DNA from: Fusarium oxysporum f. sp. lycopersici 4287
Lineage: Eukaryota; Ascomycota; Sordariomycetes; Hypocreales; Nectriaceae
Assembly: GCF_000149955.1 (NCBI RefSeq)
Contig: NC_030998.1
Span: 310,001 to 374,000, forward strand
Direction of reading: 5' to 3'
DNA: 64,000 nt
In this document: in pieces, positions 11,218-22,783 of the stretch
How the letters are laid out: each line of letters opens with the position of its first letter
How positions within the stretch are numbered: the first letter of the stretch is position 1
Translations under genes and position numbers: made by a program
The notes under the pieces: model-generated
Told to the model about the DNA's origin: nothing
Database searches by the model: none
The model's input: only the letters and a program-made list of their open reading frames with translations

Positions 11218-12995
11218 TCATGCTGCCCCTTCCCCAACCGAAAAGATTATCTCCAACGGCTCCTCCCGTCCAATCCACCACTCATGATCAATCTCACAAA
11301 GCTCAGGGTCTACCCAAGGAATGCCCCTTGGAATCTGCCCTTTTCTATCTCGCATAAACGCTTCTACATCCCGACATCTATAAATCATGGTTCTCGTATA
11401 TCTCTTTCTCGTAGTATACGTGCACTCCCCATTTTCGCTTTCAGGATCACTTGCCCAGACGTGGCTGAATCTTTTCTCCTCTGGTATGCAAGCGGGACTT
11501 TGATCCAGTGTATGTCCCAAACGAAGCGATTCCTTGTCGAAAGTCCCTTCTTCAGCGTTGATGAGGGCTGCTATCAAGGACCCTTCCGTCTCAGCGCACC
11601 ATGGACCTTCCTTTCCACTTTTCAGTATGAGGCTCAATGCCTTTCGACGCCAGAACGGGCTTCTGTATTTCTTTGCTGTGAAATACAATGGGTGAATTAT
11701 GCCCATTTCAGGCACGAAAGACGGTAGCCAGTCCGAGTTCTTGAGTCTTGGCGCACCTTGGAGGCTTTTGCTCAATAACAATGCCCCAATTGATGTGATG
11801 ATTTCTTCAAATTCCGGGCCGTAACAATCGTAGACTGTCTCACGTGGCTCAAGAATAGTGGCGGTGTTGACCAGAGCAGCGAGACATTGAGAGCGTAGAA
11901 CGATGAGCGATTCGTGTGATTCGGTATTAGAAGTAGCTGGGATCTCGTTGAGTGATAGCCACTGCTTCAAATTGGCAAGCTGTCGGCCCTGTTCTATAAG
12001 AAGTTCGGGTGGAATCGTGCGGCGACTGGTGTACTTGTACCGGAAGGCTTTGGCGGTGAAATGGTAGCTTGAGTGTAGAATCTTGAACAGTGACCCATCT
12101 GGTGGATAGGACTGTAGTACTTCGCCCATGACAAATGGTTTCATGGGAAGATTTGGGGGATGGGATACGGCGTATGTAGCGACATGGAGGTCAAGCTTCT
12201 TCAAGAGCAACACAAGACTATCGGTATCAACCTCTGCAAGAAGTTGTTTATCAGTCAGTGACATCATGAGGGAGAAAGTACCCTGGAGATGCACAAGGGC
12301 CTTGTTGAGTCTCTGCTGCAAAGCCTCCACAAACCCAAGGAACAGACAGGCAACGACACATGGAATGGGACCATTCGGCAAGGTGACAAGGTCTTGCTGC
12401 ACTAACCTCAGGGCCTGTGAGTAACGCTTTGTGGTTTCAAAGCCTGGCCGTGGAGATGTGCCTCTGAGGACATATTCGCTGTAGGATGTGCCGAATGCCT
12501 CGATGGCGGCGCGTACTGAGGGGATAGATTGGGCTAATTGGGGGACGGTACAGGACCAGAATGTTTGCTCAACGTTGTTCCTTGCACGACGGGGACTTTG
12601 GACCAAGACTTTACAGCCGAGGTCGACGAACGGACTCGAGAGGGTATAGGGATTAAAGGCGAGGGATCTCAAGGTCGAGATGATTGTTGCTGAGGGTGAT
12701 TGCGACGAGGAGGAGTCTGAGGGCGAAGAAGAGGCGGATACAAGCGATAATGTCGTCGGTGCAGTGTTATCCGAGTCTGGATATGCACCTCGGGGATACC
12801 CTTGGCATTCTCGCTTCGAAATCAAACACCGTTGACAAGCCGGCTTGCCTTCATCGCACTTGATTCGCCGGGCCCTGAACGAGTCAGCATTGCAGTAACA
12901 AGGAGAGAACACGTGTCATACTTGCACGTGAAACAGCCAAATTTGGACTGCTTAACATTGGTCCTCGTTCTCTTGTGTTTAGTCGCATCTACCAT
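11218..12995 (-). CDS. Zn2Cys6 transcription factor (576 aa)
   Basis: Two exons, 12922-12995 and 11218-12874, with a 47-nt intron inside the zinc cluster, encode 576 residues. Splicing gives KFGCFTCKARRIKCDEG then ACQRCLISKRECQGYPRG, a complete CX2CX6CX6CX2CX6C cluster near the N-terminus, followed by a Ser-rich linker and an alpha-helical regulatory region of the short type found in many uncharacterised Fusarium-like regulators. The start is the ATG at 12993-12995, 18 codons ahead of the first cysteine. It is divergent from the RTA1-like gene; the shared promoter carries five copies of AAGACCGA(G/A), one only 13 bp from its own start, suggesting autoregulation (inference). Confidence 0.85.
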
Positions 12996-13609
12996 CTTGG
13001 CTTACTGAAGACCGAGGAGACAGAAAATGCAAAGACCGAAGGCGTTATTAAAACCGTCAGCAAATCAGCCCCCGTCCCCACGAGGCTGACAGGGAGTCAT
13101 GATCGCCAAAACGATGCTAGTGCAAACTGAAAGACCGAGCGATTAATGGGGCAGAGCCGAGTGTAGGCCAATTAGAATTATCCCGGCTTACGATGCTGAA
13201 AGAGGCTGACAAAGACCGAGGTGAAGGATTCTCTTCAATTTGGTGCCTGAGAAGATTGGCCAATTGGAACAAGCATTGATAAGATTGGACCTGACGAGGG
13301 GGACGTAATCTTTTATCGTATGCTTAATTTTGGTGACGCGTTTCAGATCCTCAGACCATGATGAGATTGCTGTTTTCTTCGACGCTCGGTCTTTTGACCA
13401 ATCAGAGATGATGGCTATAGTTAGATAATTCGTATCAAACACCGAAATGTGATGAATTTTCGCAAAGGGCGTAGAAGAACGAGGAAACGGGTTGATATAT
13501 AAGCAAGCGCTGAAATCTCAATCGAAAGAATGTTCAATTCCAATTCAACACAACATTTTGCGTCGCCTCCTTCTATCGTATCTCGTCAACAACGATATCA
13601 CTTCTCACG
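12996..13609. promoter_or_regulatory. Divergent promoter with five AAGACCGA(G/A) motifs
   Basis: Shared promoter of the Zn2Cys6 gene and the RTA1-like gene. AAGACCGAG/A occurs at 13008-13016, 13032-13040, 13131-13139, 13212-13220 and inverted at 13385-13393. CCG/CGG triplets are the usual core of Zn2Cys6 sites, so the array is a good candidate operator for the adjacent regulator. Two of the copies sit in a longer imperfect direct repeat beginning CGATGCT (13112 and 13191). Confidence 0.6.
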
Positions 13610-14663
13610 ATGTCCTCAGACCCACTCATTTGCACTCACATCTCCAAAGAGTGCCCTATCGAGCTCACAACTTATGGCTATCGTCCTAATCTCGGCGGCA
13701 ACATTTTCTTAGCTGTGCTTTTCGGCATCGCATTCGTTGCTAATATCGTCCTCGGCATTCGCTTCCGCATCCGCGCCTATGCGATTGTTCTCAGTCTGGG
13801 CTGCTTAGCCCAAGTCTTGGGCTATGTCGGACGCGTGGGGATGTACTTTCAACCATTCAACGCGATACCCTTCCAAGCGCAGATCTGCTGTCTGATTATT
13901 GGCCCTGCATTCAACAGCGCGGCTGTGTATCTCATGCTAAAACATATCGTTGCGCTCTTTGGAGCCAAGTGGTCTGTGCTGAAACCAAAATGGTATACTA
14001 TCATCTTCATCACTGCGGATGTTGTATCGTTGGTTTTGCAAGCTGTTGGCGGTGGTATCACAGCGACCTCTGACTTCAGAACGGACAAAGATAGGATCGA
14101 AATGGGCAATAATATTATGATGGCGGGTATAGCTTTTCAGGTCGTGACGCTATCAATCTTTGCGATACTTGCAACTTTATTCTGCGTCAGAAGAATGAGA
14201 GCCCTTACTACGAATCCTCTTGAGGGCAATTCCCTCCAGGCTTGGCGAACTCTTCGCTTTAGATTGTTCTTGGGTGGTCTTACGACTGCGTTTATGGCGA
14301 TTTATATCCGCTGCGTGTATCGCATTGCGGAGATGCGAGGCGGTTGGGGCAATAAGCTCATGAGAGAGCAAATCCCTTTCATTATCTTTGAGTCAGTGTG
14401 AGTACTGCCTTAAACTCTAGACTATGGCCAAACGAACTGCTAATAACATGGGTGAAGCATGATTCTCATTGCGACTTTGTCGCAGACCATTCTACATCCT
14501 GGATATTTCTTCCCGTGGTTTGTCGATCAGACCCCTAAGCTTGGTAAGATATGTCAAAAGACAAAGTGACCTCCGAAACTAACAACTTCTAGATGCTGAA
14601 AGCTCATTTACGGAACTGTCCGTTGTCTCTGAATCACGAGTGGGATTTAAGGGGTCGAAATAA
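13610..14663 (+). CDS. RTA1-like multispanning membrane protein (lipid-translocating exporter family)
   Basis: Three exons (13610-14397, 14458-14543, 14593-14663) encode 314 residues with about seven hydrophobic segments. The reading YGYRPNLGGNIFLAVLFG, later GYVGRVGM, FNSAAVYLMLKHIV, VLQAVGGG and YRIAEMRGGWG, follows the RTA1/RSB1 family closely. Members lie in the plasma or vacuolar membrane and are linked to sphingoid-base export and resistance to toxic amphiphiles such as 7-aminocholesterol; the transported compound here is unknown. It is divergent from a Zn2Cys6 regulator whose likely sites fill the shared promoter, so regulator plus exporter may form one resistance unit. Ends in FKGSK. 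Frame and splice sites are clean. Confidence 0.9.
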
Positions 14664-15252
14664 TTGGCTGGAGAAGCACGAGTGATGGATATTTAAGGAA
14701 TTGGAGGGATTCATTCAGTTGCATATATAACGAGTTGCAAAAGCGCGATTGGTTATAATAGGGCGTGATAAATCATTGCAGAGTATTGCCACTTGATAGA
14801 AAATTTATATTTCCTTTGTAATACATATTCACTTACCTTGCGATGAATAATGCATCCTCTGCGCACTTAACAATATGCTACTGGCAAAATGTATCCCAAT
14901 CATGAGACTCGATCTTTTCGGGTAGCTAGTGTTGAAAGGTGTAGGTCTATAGGATCAACTTACCCGCAATGCCTCTTCACTTTAGTCTTGCGGTGATCTC
15001 AACAACTATGAGGGGAGACAAGCTTTGCAAACAGGAGACAACAAGATTCGGGGAGCATTAGCGGTCTACGGGGATCTCGGAAGGCCAATGCAGCTTTGAT
15101 TGGTCACCGTTGATGGCTGGGATTACCTGAGTTGTGATCTGATGCGCCAAGCTGCAAGGATCAGTACTGCTCTCTGCCGCTGATGGCAATCATCTACTAT
15201 CAGATGAAGTCCATTCCGACTGCAATGCTGAGCCTTACCTATCCAAGTCAAA
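14664..15252. other. Intergenic region
   Basis: No coding region, repeat or RNA gene seen. Confidence 0.5.
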
Positions 15253-16081
15253 ATGTCCTTTTGGAGCTCTTCAAATGGTCCTGAAAATATCATTTGGCAT
15301 GCTCGCGAGCTCTATCACGTCCAAGTCGATGAGGGGAACCGCAGTCAGACAATCTCACCAATGACGCTTACAAGAAATAACAGTTCTTACCAGTGCACGT
15401 TTCTGTTAGTCCCGCCACTCCCGAACCATCTCAGAGCTTATTATAACACCATTCTGCGATGGCAAGCGCAATAGCCAACCAAACGCCCAATGTAATACAT
15501 CTCACTGCAGGAAGCATGCCACTGTGAAGCACAAAGTCCTATGGGGAAAATGCAATGCTACGTCGCTTGGGATGAAGCCTACCAACCTCTTAGTCACAAA
15601 TTGCCGTCATATCATCTTATCGATACACAATCCAATATTATGCATTGATATCGCTGCCTATGGACAACGAATATGCTGGTTGGCATCTGACTATGGATCC
15701 TCTTCTATCCATCGCCGAATCATCACTTGCAAGTTCCATTGATGCAAGAATTAGCGTTATCTCGCAAGATTGACAAAACGTCATTTTGAAGAGTTCTTAT
15801 CAACAGCTGAAAATAAATGTCCAGTTTTAAAAGAAGGCTGCAGGCTGCCAAGGCAGCCACTAGGTGAACACATCAGTTCATTTCAATCTTATGCAGCCGA
15901 AAACGCCTCTGTTGATCACAAACTTGGCTATACCAATGAATTGCTTCACTGGGTTTCCACTGCGAGCCAATTGATATCTCAATCACATTTATCACACAAC
16001 GTCAAGGCTATTGATGCAGCCGACGCCTTTATTGCCAGCAAGGCTGCCCAAAGTAAGCCCAGCAATATCTCACGCAGATAG
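15253..16081 (+). pseudogene. Possible hypothetical gene or degraded gene remnant
   Basis: Two overlapping readings compete and neither is convincing alone. From the ATG at 15253, splicing at a GTTAGT donor near 15404 to a CAG acceptor near 15511 gives an open frame to 15742. A second reading starts at an ATG near 15695 (MDPLLSIAESSLASSIDARI), meets a TGA near 15767 and continues in another frame as TKRHFEEFLSTAENKCPVL to 16081. The second looks like one helical protein broken by a one-base deletion. No family is recognised, so this is offered only as a probable remnant. Confidence 0.3.
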
Positions 16082-17559
16082 TAACATCACGACACAAGGA
16101 TAGAAATCATTTCTCACGACATCACTCTTCTCATGCATTGTTGCCTCAAAGCAGAAGGTTATATCCGGCACCTTCTATGATTCATCACTGACATAGTCAA
16201 ATGTATAGCTGCAACCACCACTAACAAAACGTTGTTGTCGCTACGTTTTAGCGTCATCGACTTTTCTCTGATCGCCCTGATCGGTCATCAGTAGGCTCAG
16301 GTACCTTGTCTCCACGGGCCAATCACTACACCCCTGCGATTGCGCAATCTGACAACTCCCCTCTATCCCCATATAACAGGTTGTCAGCAGTCACAGTCTA
16401 TTGGCGTGAGTTTTCTTGGAACGCGGGGCTTGACCTGAAGCTTGCAGATGCAGAGTAAGCCCAACAGGACCGGTCAACGTGTTACAAGGCCTGTATCACT
16501 GTGACTGCGCAGGCCTATTGGTTTGTTTCTGACACTCACGTAAGGCTGGGATGGAGGTGAGCTTGCAACCTTCAAGGTAACGCTGTCAAAACAAGATTTT
16601 GGGAATGTCATCAAAGCGGAAAACTCTACAGATGTGTCTCGGAAAATAACGTGCCAAGATATGGACTTGAGGAGTGTGTGGGTCATGGGTCGTGAATTCA
16701 GCTGGCCCGGTAAACGGCTGTTGTTATTCTTGGCACCTAGAGTGTAACGTGGTGTAGCCACCACCTCCGCGTTAAAGGCCCGGTACCTGTAAATCCCCCG
16801 CAAACCGGTAAAAACGGTAGTCACTGGGCATATTGGCATTTAGACTACAGTTTCAGCATTGTGAATACGATGTCAAAGCGTCCCGTGTAGATAAGCGTAT
16901 CGATCACGCAATCGGGTGTGCAGTTCACGTCAGTTCAAGCCTGCGATAGTGCAAACTGTTTGAAATAGTACAGAGCTTGATTCTTTCACTCGTCGAATGA
17001 GACGCTCTGATAAGATAGCCTGATATGCGAAGCAACCCTGCAAACACAACGGTCAACCGGTAAGCTGACTTATAACAAAATCGCCACAACAGATGAGCTT
17101 AACCATATTCCCGTCCCGCTTGCTTCAATAAAGGGTGTCGACCTGCATTAATACTTGTTCATGGCTGCATAAACACGAGCTGACCGGCAGATACGAGCTT
17201 ATGGCTGAAGATGATTGTTATGATTGGCAGGTGAAGGTGAAAATATTGAACAACTCAACAAGAGCTTTCAATATTCGGCCGAGCGGGATTGAGGTTGGGT
17301 GTTGGTGAGAAGATGAGACCAACTTGGGTGATGATACGATTGAGCATGTGCATCTCGCAATATGTAGTAATTGAGCAACTCATCGAGGGACGTTGGACAG
17401 CAGAAGTGGACGGCCTATTATGGAGACAACTTGTATAAAGAGGACTTGTGATCTCCTCATTCCAAGACTCGCTCAGGCTCAACCACTGGCTCAACTCTCC
17501 TCACCACTCTTTCAAGAGCATCACTAAATCTCCATCTTACCTTCGCTCCATCCGCCAAC
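16082..17559. other. Intergenic region, promoter of repeat protein at its end
   Basis: About 1.5 kb without a supported gene; a 121-codon open frame on the minus strand (16474-16839) has no recognisable features. A TATAAAG at about 17435, 125 bp before the next start codon, is a likely core promoter. Confidence 0.45.
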
Positions 17560-18123
17560 ATGAAGTTCTCAACCTTCATCGCTCCTCTCATCTCAATCCC
17601 TCTGGTCTTCGCCAGTCCCAACCCCAACAACGACCACTACCCACCTCCCCCCAAGACCAAGACCGTGACCGCAACAGTTACCCACACCGTCACCAAGCCC
17701 ATCTACAAGCCCCCGATCACCAAGACCGAGACTGTCACCAAGAAGTACCCCGTCACCAAGTACGAGACCGAGACCGTCACAAAGTACAAGTGGAAGCCTC
17801 CCGTCACCAAGACCAAGTATGTCACAAAGTGGAAGCCCCCCGTGACAAAGTACGTCACCAAGACCGAGACCGACACCGTTACCAAGTGGAAGCCTCCCGT
17901 CACCAAGTATGTCACCAAGACTCAGACCGACACTATCACAAAGTGGAAGCCTCCCATCACAAAGACAAAGACAGAAACCGACACGGTTACCAAGTACAAG
18001 TGGAAGCCTGCCATCACCAAGTACAAGACCGAGACTGTTACCAAGACTGTCACCAAGCAGCCTTATCCCACTTACCACAAGCCCGGTGGTGGCCACAAGG
18101 AAGGCAAGGACTACAAGGCTTAA
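17560..18123 (+). CDS. Secreted Lys/Thr/Pro repeat protein (187 aa)
   Basis: Single exon. A signal peptide (MKFSTFIAPLISIPLVFASP) is followed by a short Pro-rich segment and then almost entirely by degenerate repeats built from KWKPPVTK, YVTKTETDTVTK and YKWKP units. The protein has no cysteine, is strongly basic and ends in a Gly/His/Lys-rich tail. The composition suggests an extended, possibly O-glycosylated wall-associated or matrix protein, since Thr-rich repeats are common mannosylation targets; function is unknown. Because codons are biased to Lys, Thr and Val with C in the third position, another plus frame and a minus frame also stay open over the same stretch; the signal peptide and regular repeat units mark this frame as real. 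Confidence 0.75.
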   Translation: MKFSTFIAPLISIPLVFASPNPNNDHYPPPPKTKTVTATVTHTVTKPIYKPPITKTETVTKKYPVTKYETETVTKYKWKPPVTKTKYVTKWKPPVTKYVTKTETDTVTKWKPPVTKYVTKTQTDTITKWKPPITKTKTETDTVTKYKWKPAITKYKTETVTKTVTKQPYPTYHKPGGGHKEGKDYKA

Positions 18124-18757
18124 GAGATCTATACCTCTCATTCGACAGCCTCAGAGGTTCATGTACTTACCTCTGACCTGGTCACTTCTGGCAGTAGTCC
18201 ACAGTGACAGGTGTTGCCTCCGGCAAATCTATGATGGATCATGACGCTACACGACACTCCTTAATTATTTAATGTCTTCATTTGTCACTGCATACGCGCT
18301 ATCGCCACTGCACGTTGAGCTAGTGGGGAGGGAGCTGCCACTTGGTGGCTCTTCTTTGGCGGTTCGGATAAAATTTCTTCTTCGAGACATTCGTTATATA
18401 GTCGACATAGCCGCGGTATAACAGCGACTACACTTATCTATAGATCTTACATAGCTTGAATGATATTACCGTTTACTCTACCATTGAGACCATTAATGCA
18501 ATGAGGGTGATCGTGACTGCCTAGATCATATGACTCATTTCGACGAAGGAGGTTAAGGTTGTAGGACCCCAAGCACCACGTAGCGAAAGGTACCAAGTAT
18601 AGAACGACTCTAAATATGCTTTTCTAATCTACAGCCCGTTATTTTAAGCACTGTCTTTTCTCCGCTGGCCCTTAAAGTTTAAAAGCAAATACAAAAACGG
18701 TCGACTCTTCTGCGCTGGTATTCCTGACTCAGGAATTTCTTCCGCTGATAGTATATC
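18124..18757. other. Intergenic region downstream of repeat protein
   Basis: No supported gene. Moderately AT-rich toward the RasGEF remnant. Confidence 0.4.
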
Positions 18758-20470
18758 TCATCCAGGCAGCCCTTGGTTCTTATACCAAGACCTCAAGGCC
18801 TTTTTTTCTAACCAGCTTTGGAGCTCGATATCAGGAGTAACGTCAGATGGTCTTTGGCTTTCTATCAGCGCCTTTATGATTGATGCTATACGGGCATACT
18901 TCTCCCAATTTATAAGCTTCTCATCAAGATTCCGAGACGTTTCGCCTTTTTTGAAGGGTATATTCTTTATACCTCTCCTCTGTGAAGACGAGCTCGCTCA
19001 GATATGACCCGTGGAAATGGAGGCGAGGAGCTCAAGATTGATGCGCGAAGCGCCTTGCGATTCTCAGACAGGTCAACGATTCGTTCCTGGGAGCGGAGTG
19101 ACTCCTTTGCTTGCAACGACAGAGCATCACAAGGCTGACCAAGCCTGGATACAGACGTATTATCCAGACCCGAGGTCAGGGCCACCAGTCCATCAAGCAT
19201 TCCAGCTGGAAAAGATGTTGCATGATCAGAACTCCACCTTCTATGACAAAGCCACGCGTCTTAGGTTCAGTTTCTACAAGGACGCTCTCCTTGACCCAGT
19301 TGGTTATTCCGTTGGTGAGCCGCGACAGGTCGCCACGGTAGGGTGTCTGCCGATTCCCGAACCAGTTACCTACCACCAAGAGGTTCCTTTGGTTGAATAG
19401 CACAGAACACTTGCATCTGCTTGGACGTGATCTGACACGCGAGGTATTTGTATCACATGTGCAAATTGGCTAGCTACTCCCCGCGGGCTGTGAAGCAACT
19501 ATTTGACATTTCCAAAGTTATTACTTCCGTGCCGACACGGATGGTTCCCTTAACTACAGGGAGGTGAAAGAGAGTTGAACATATCATAATGCGGCGCAGT
19601 ACACAGGCACCTGACGTTATGGGGCAGAAATGCAGACAACATGGGTAAAGTCTCACATACCTCACATCCCAGAAAGGAGTTCAACGGTAGTAGGGAGCGT
19701 TGATCTAGGCTCGGACTTTGCGACTCTAGCCAAACCCTGAGAGTTCTGTGATAAGGTTAAGAGGTTGAAAGAGGCTTTAGCCCTAATATAAAGGTAATAA
19801 AAACAATGAATATATATCGGTAATATATTTCTTACCTTTATTAATACCTAAATAAATGACTTCTAATTAAAAGGCTAAATATTTTAATACTTATTTTTAA
19901 TAACATATAAAATATAAGATATTTATTATACGTTTCCTAAAATAACTTAGCTTAAAAGATACAGAAAATATATAAAGAAAATATAAAATAATAAACCTAT
20001 AAGAAAGGATAAATTATTCTTATATAGGATAAGTTATTAAATAAGATAGTTATACTATTTAAAGAGTTATAAGAATAAAAAGGTTAAATAGGGTAATAGC
20101 ATTTAGTAGTAAAGTTAATTAAAGACTTGATAATAATTAGGGCTAGGCTTTTAGTTCAATGAAAGCTTTAAATAAGTTATGAATGGTTTAAACATAAAGC
20201 CCTAATAGCTCAACAACCCTGAATCTGTATCAGTCGTCTCCTAGATGCTTCAGAGTACTAAGCAGCTTCGAACCTCTTAATCGAGGCAGATAGTAGTTCC
20301 TTTACTGTACAGAGGAGTTCCCATGTTCGGAAGAATGCCGAGACGAATTGTTCACGAATGGTTGTGAGCTCACACTCTGCAAGGTTACTTACGAGAGCCT
20401 GTAGGGAACACTGGGTAACTTGCGCTCCGCTGATTAACGATGGATCTGTGACAGAGGCACGGCCTTGCAA
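18758..20470 (-). pseudogene. Degraded RasGEF (Ras guanine nucleotide exchange factor) gene, split by AT-rich block
   Basis: On the minus strand, 20470-20258 reads as a RasGEF N-terminal (REM) motif: CSLQALVSNLAECELTTIRE followed by FVSAFFRTWELLCTVKELLS and IKRFE. About 0.8 kb further on, from about 19440, comes QITSKQMQVFCAIQPKEPLG, then RLTNGITNWVKESVL, then LTSGLDNTSVSRLGQPCDAL, VDLSENRKALRASILSSSPP, and finally LDEKLINWEKYARIASIIKA, ending at a TGA at 18758-18760. This order matches the CDC25-type catalytic domain. The pieces lie in different frames with stops between them, and an AT-rich block of about 430 bp separates REM from catalytic domain, so no functional protein can be made. The 5' part beyond 20470 could not be followed. 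A living copy may exist elsewhere in the genome. Confidence 0.6.
19783..20215. repeat. AT-rich block inside RasGEF remnant
   Basis: Almost pure A/T sequence with a few G/C, sharply bounded by normal sequence on both sides. The edges carry similar TTAGGGCT/AGCCCTAA stretches in opposite orientation (AGCCCTAA at the left edge near 19775; AGCCCTAATAGCTCAACAACCCT at the right near 20199), which may be decayed terminal repeats of an inserted element. Composition fits RIP. Confidence 0.45.
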
Positions 20471-22120
20471 GGCCTGGAGCTACATCTCATCACCTTAGTG
20501 CACCAGTTCTCGCTCCGGTTGCACACCAGACCTGGATATTATCCCGGGTTCCGATGGTTCTCTTGTGTCTTTTTTGGTCGGGGTCGACGTTCTGCGTTCC
20601 GGTCAAGCTTGAAGTGGGTAGCAGCGTGTTGGGCAACATGTTAACATCTGTTAGAATTTGTCGTCGAGAGACTGCCAGGTTCTTTTTCCGACATATCAGC
20701 AGCTATGATGGAGGAGAAGGATCATATTTCGCTTTCATTCTCGAGAGGATCGGGAACTCGATGCTGGTAGGATTGCGACAGGCCTGGCTCTTTTGTAGCC
20801 TTCGAACGGCTGGCAAGAAAGCATCAACCTTGATTAAGATGCCGAAGGCGACCGAGACGTGTTCAGTCCTGTGTATATGATCGTTCTGCTCTCGGTGGGA
20901 GGTAGGATTTTGAATCGTTCCGACGTACTTCTGGAGGCAAGATAAATGGTTTTGAATGCAGATGCGTATGTAGTGCAGCAACTTCCGTACTCGAATTTAG
21001 GAAGAGTCAATGTCAAGGGGGGTCATCCTAGATTCTTCACCCGCTCTATGAGTACAGGAGGCAATCTCACCATTGGGCGTTGCTCACGGTCATGTCTGAT
21101 ATCCACTGATCATACCCTCAATGTCCCTTTCTGCATAGTTAATCATTTATATGCCTGAGTCCAAGATTAGGGCTTCTGTGAAGTTAGCAATCGCTTTGAG
21201 AAGTGGCTTCGTTGGCTCCAGGCCGTAGCCAGGCACAATAGCTCAATAATCCATTTTGTGGAGTTCAGTGCTCAGACCTCCATCCACACCAATGACTATA
21301 CGCGCGACGCTATGGCGTGGCGCTGCTCTTCAGACAGCACATCTCGTATTCTAATTTGGCTTAGGGGGCCCAGGGCGTCAAAGAACGCCTGACGTGAAAG
21401 TATGGTGCTAGCGGGTCTTCGTGTCAGAAGTATTCTATTCTCCGGAGACGTCGCTCCCAGCCTTCGCGTACAAAATGATCCAACGTTCGATTATCGACAT
21501 AAGAGATGACATGGTTTTGAATACCGGGCCAATACAGAAACATGCTCTGCTTGATCGACCATCCTGCTTGAGGGGTGTCTTGGATGTAAAGATACGTATG
21601 ACGCGGGAATTAACATCCACCCTACAATATCTGATCCTCACGTCAGACGCTCTTTGACACCACCTAGACGTGGTATCTGTCATAGGTGCGCTTCACAGTA
21701 AACTCTAAATCTCCATGTCTAAACTCAGAATACAGTAAACGATAATCATCCCGCTCGTGGGTGTTGGAGGATTCGACCTTGTAAGCAAAGATTGCATAAT
21801 CGTGGACTGCGCGGCCTCTCTAGAGCCCAGCATTCTTCGAGCGCTGAGAAACCGTCCTTAAAGTCTCAAGTCATGCTCCTAATATCAGGAGAGCATCGGT
21901 TACGTTTCTGATCCAGCTAGCCAGCCATGTGCTATAGGTTCGATTTTCATCTCTACCTAATGGTACTAAGGAGATTAGCTGCATTTCAGCCTAGGGAGGA
22001 AGTTATCCGCAACTCTTGAACCTCTTAGCGCAGCCTATTTTGCAAAGCGTAAAAGTAGCAGCGGTAGCTTACAGCTAAAAATTACATGTAACAAAGTGAT
22101 TTATAATTCAATAAGGCCAC
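20471..22120. other. Gene-poor region, possibly 5' remains of RasGEF gene
   Basis: Only short broken frames on both strands; none longer than 108 codons and none with a recognisable domain. It may contain the decayed N-terminal coding part of the RasGEF gene. Confidence 0.3.
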
Positions 22121-22420
22121 TTATTTCTTAGTCTCTTGTTCCTTTCCATCACTCGAATTCTTGATCTGTTCCTTCAGCCGTTGTATCTCCTTTTCCAGAA
22201 ACTCATTTCGTTCAGTCAGCTCCGAAATCAACTGATCCCGCTCCTCTTCGTATTTAAGTCTCTGGACTTCAGCCTCTAAGTAGCTTAGATACTCTTTAGC
22301 CTCCTCATTAGCCTTAATACTCATATCTTCTGTATCTTCTAATAGTTCTCAGTAACAGTGTAAGTGTATCAATTAGGGCAGGCTTTTCAGACCTTTCGGG
22401 TTCTCGGTGTTGTCGGACAT
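22121..22420 (-). CDS. Small coiled-coil protein (about 81 aa)
   Basis: Exons 22393-22420 and 22121-22338 joined over a 54-nt intron give a protein beginning MSDNTENPKEDTED, then a continuous heptad-patterned helix (YLSYLEAEVQRLK, RDQLISELTERNEFLEKEI, QRLKEQIKN) and a charged tail ending KEQETKK. It has no basic DNA-binding region, so it is not a bZIP. Function is unknown; a dimerising adaptor is possible. The donor is weak (GTCTGA), so the first exon is less sure than the second, where an internal ATG at 22322-22324 could also serve as start. Confidence 0.45.
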
Positions 22421-22783
22421 CTTGCCGGACTGATATAGGCGCAAGGGATAAGGGTCGAAAAACAAAGTCCCGGTGTTGACTTTTTAGTGACGTTGTTCTA
22501 TCATTTTTCTCCCGCTTATTTGCAATGTTGTGTTTTGCTAGAAGCAAACATGAAATCGTAAACTATGATATGAGACTGACCAGAAGCATGTCGCTTCCAC
22601 CTTCATGTGACCAATCCTAAACTCTACGCTCCTACACCCTTTCAGCGGTATTACTCCCCCTGTCAACCGTGCGCCAGGCGGTCGCAGAGATTCATCTCCC
22701 TAGCGTTAGTGCCTGAATCATACTGTCCCTGTCAAGTCAAAAATTAAACTCTGACGTGACCGCAACCCTGCGCTGTTCCCCAC

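Noticed and set aside
16474..16839. 121-codon minus-strand ORF
   Set aside because: No domain, signal, splice context or sensible composition; likely chance.
17593..18141. 182-codon minus-strand ORF and 242-codon plus-strand alternative ORF
   Set aside because: Both are frame shadows of the repetitive secreted-protein gene, which alone has a signal peptide and regular repeat units.
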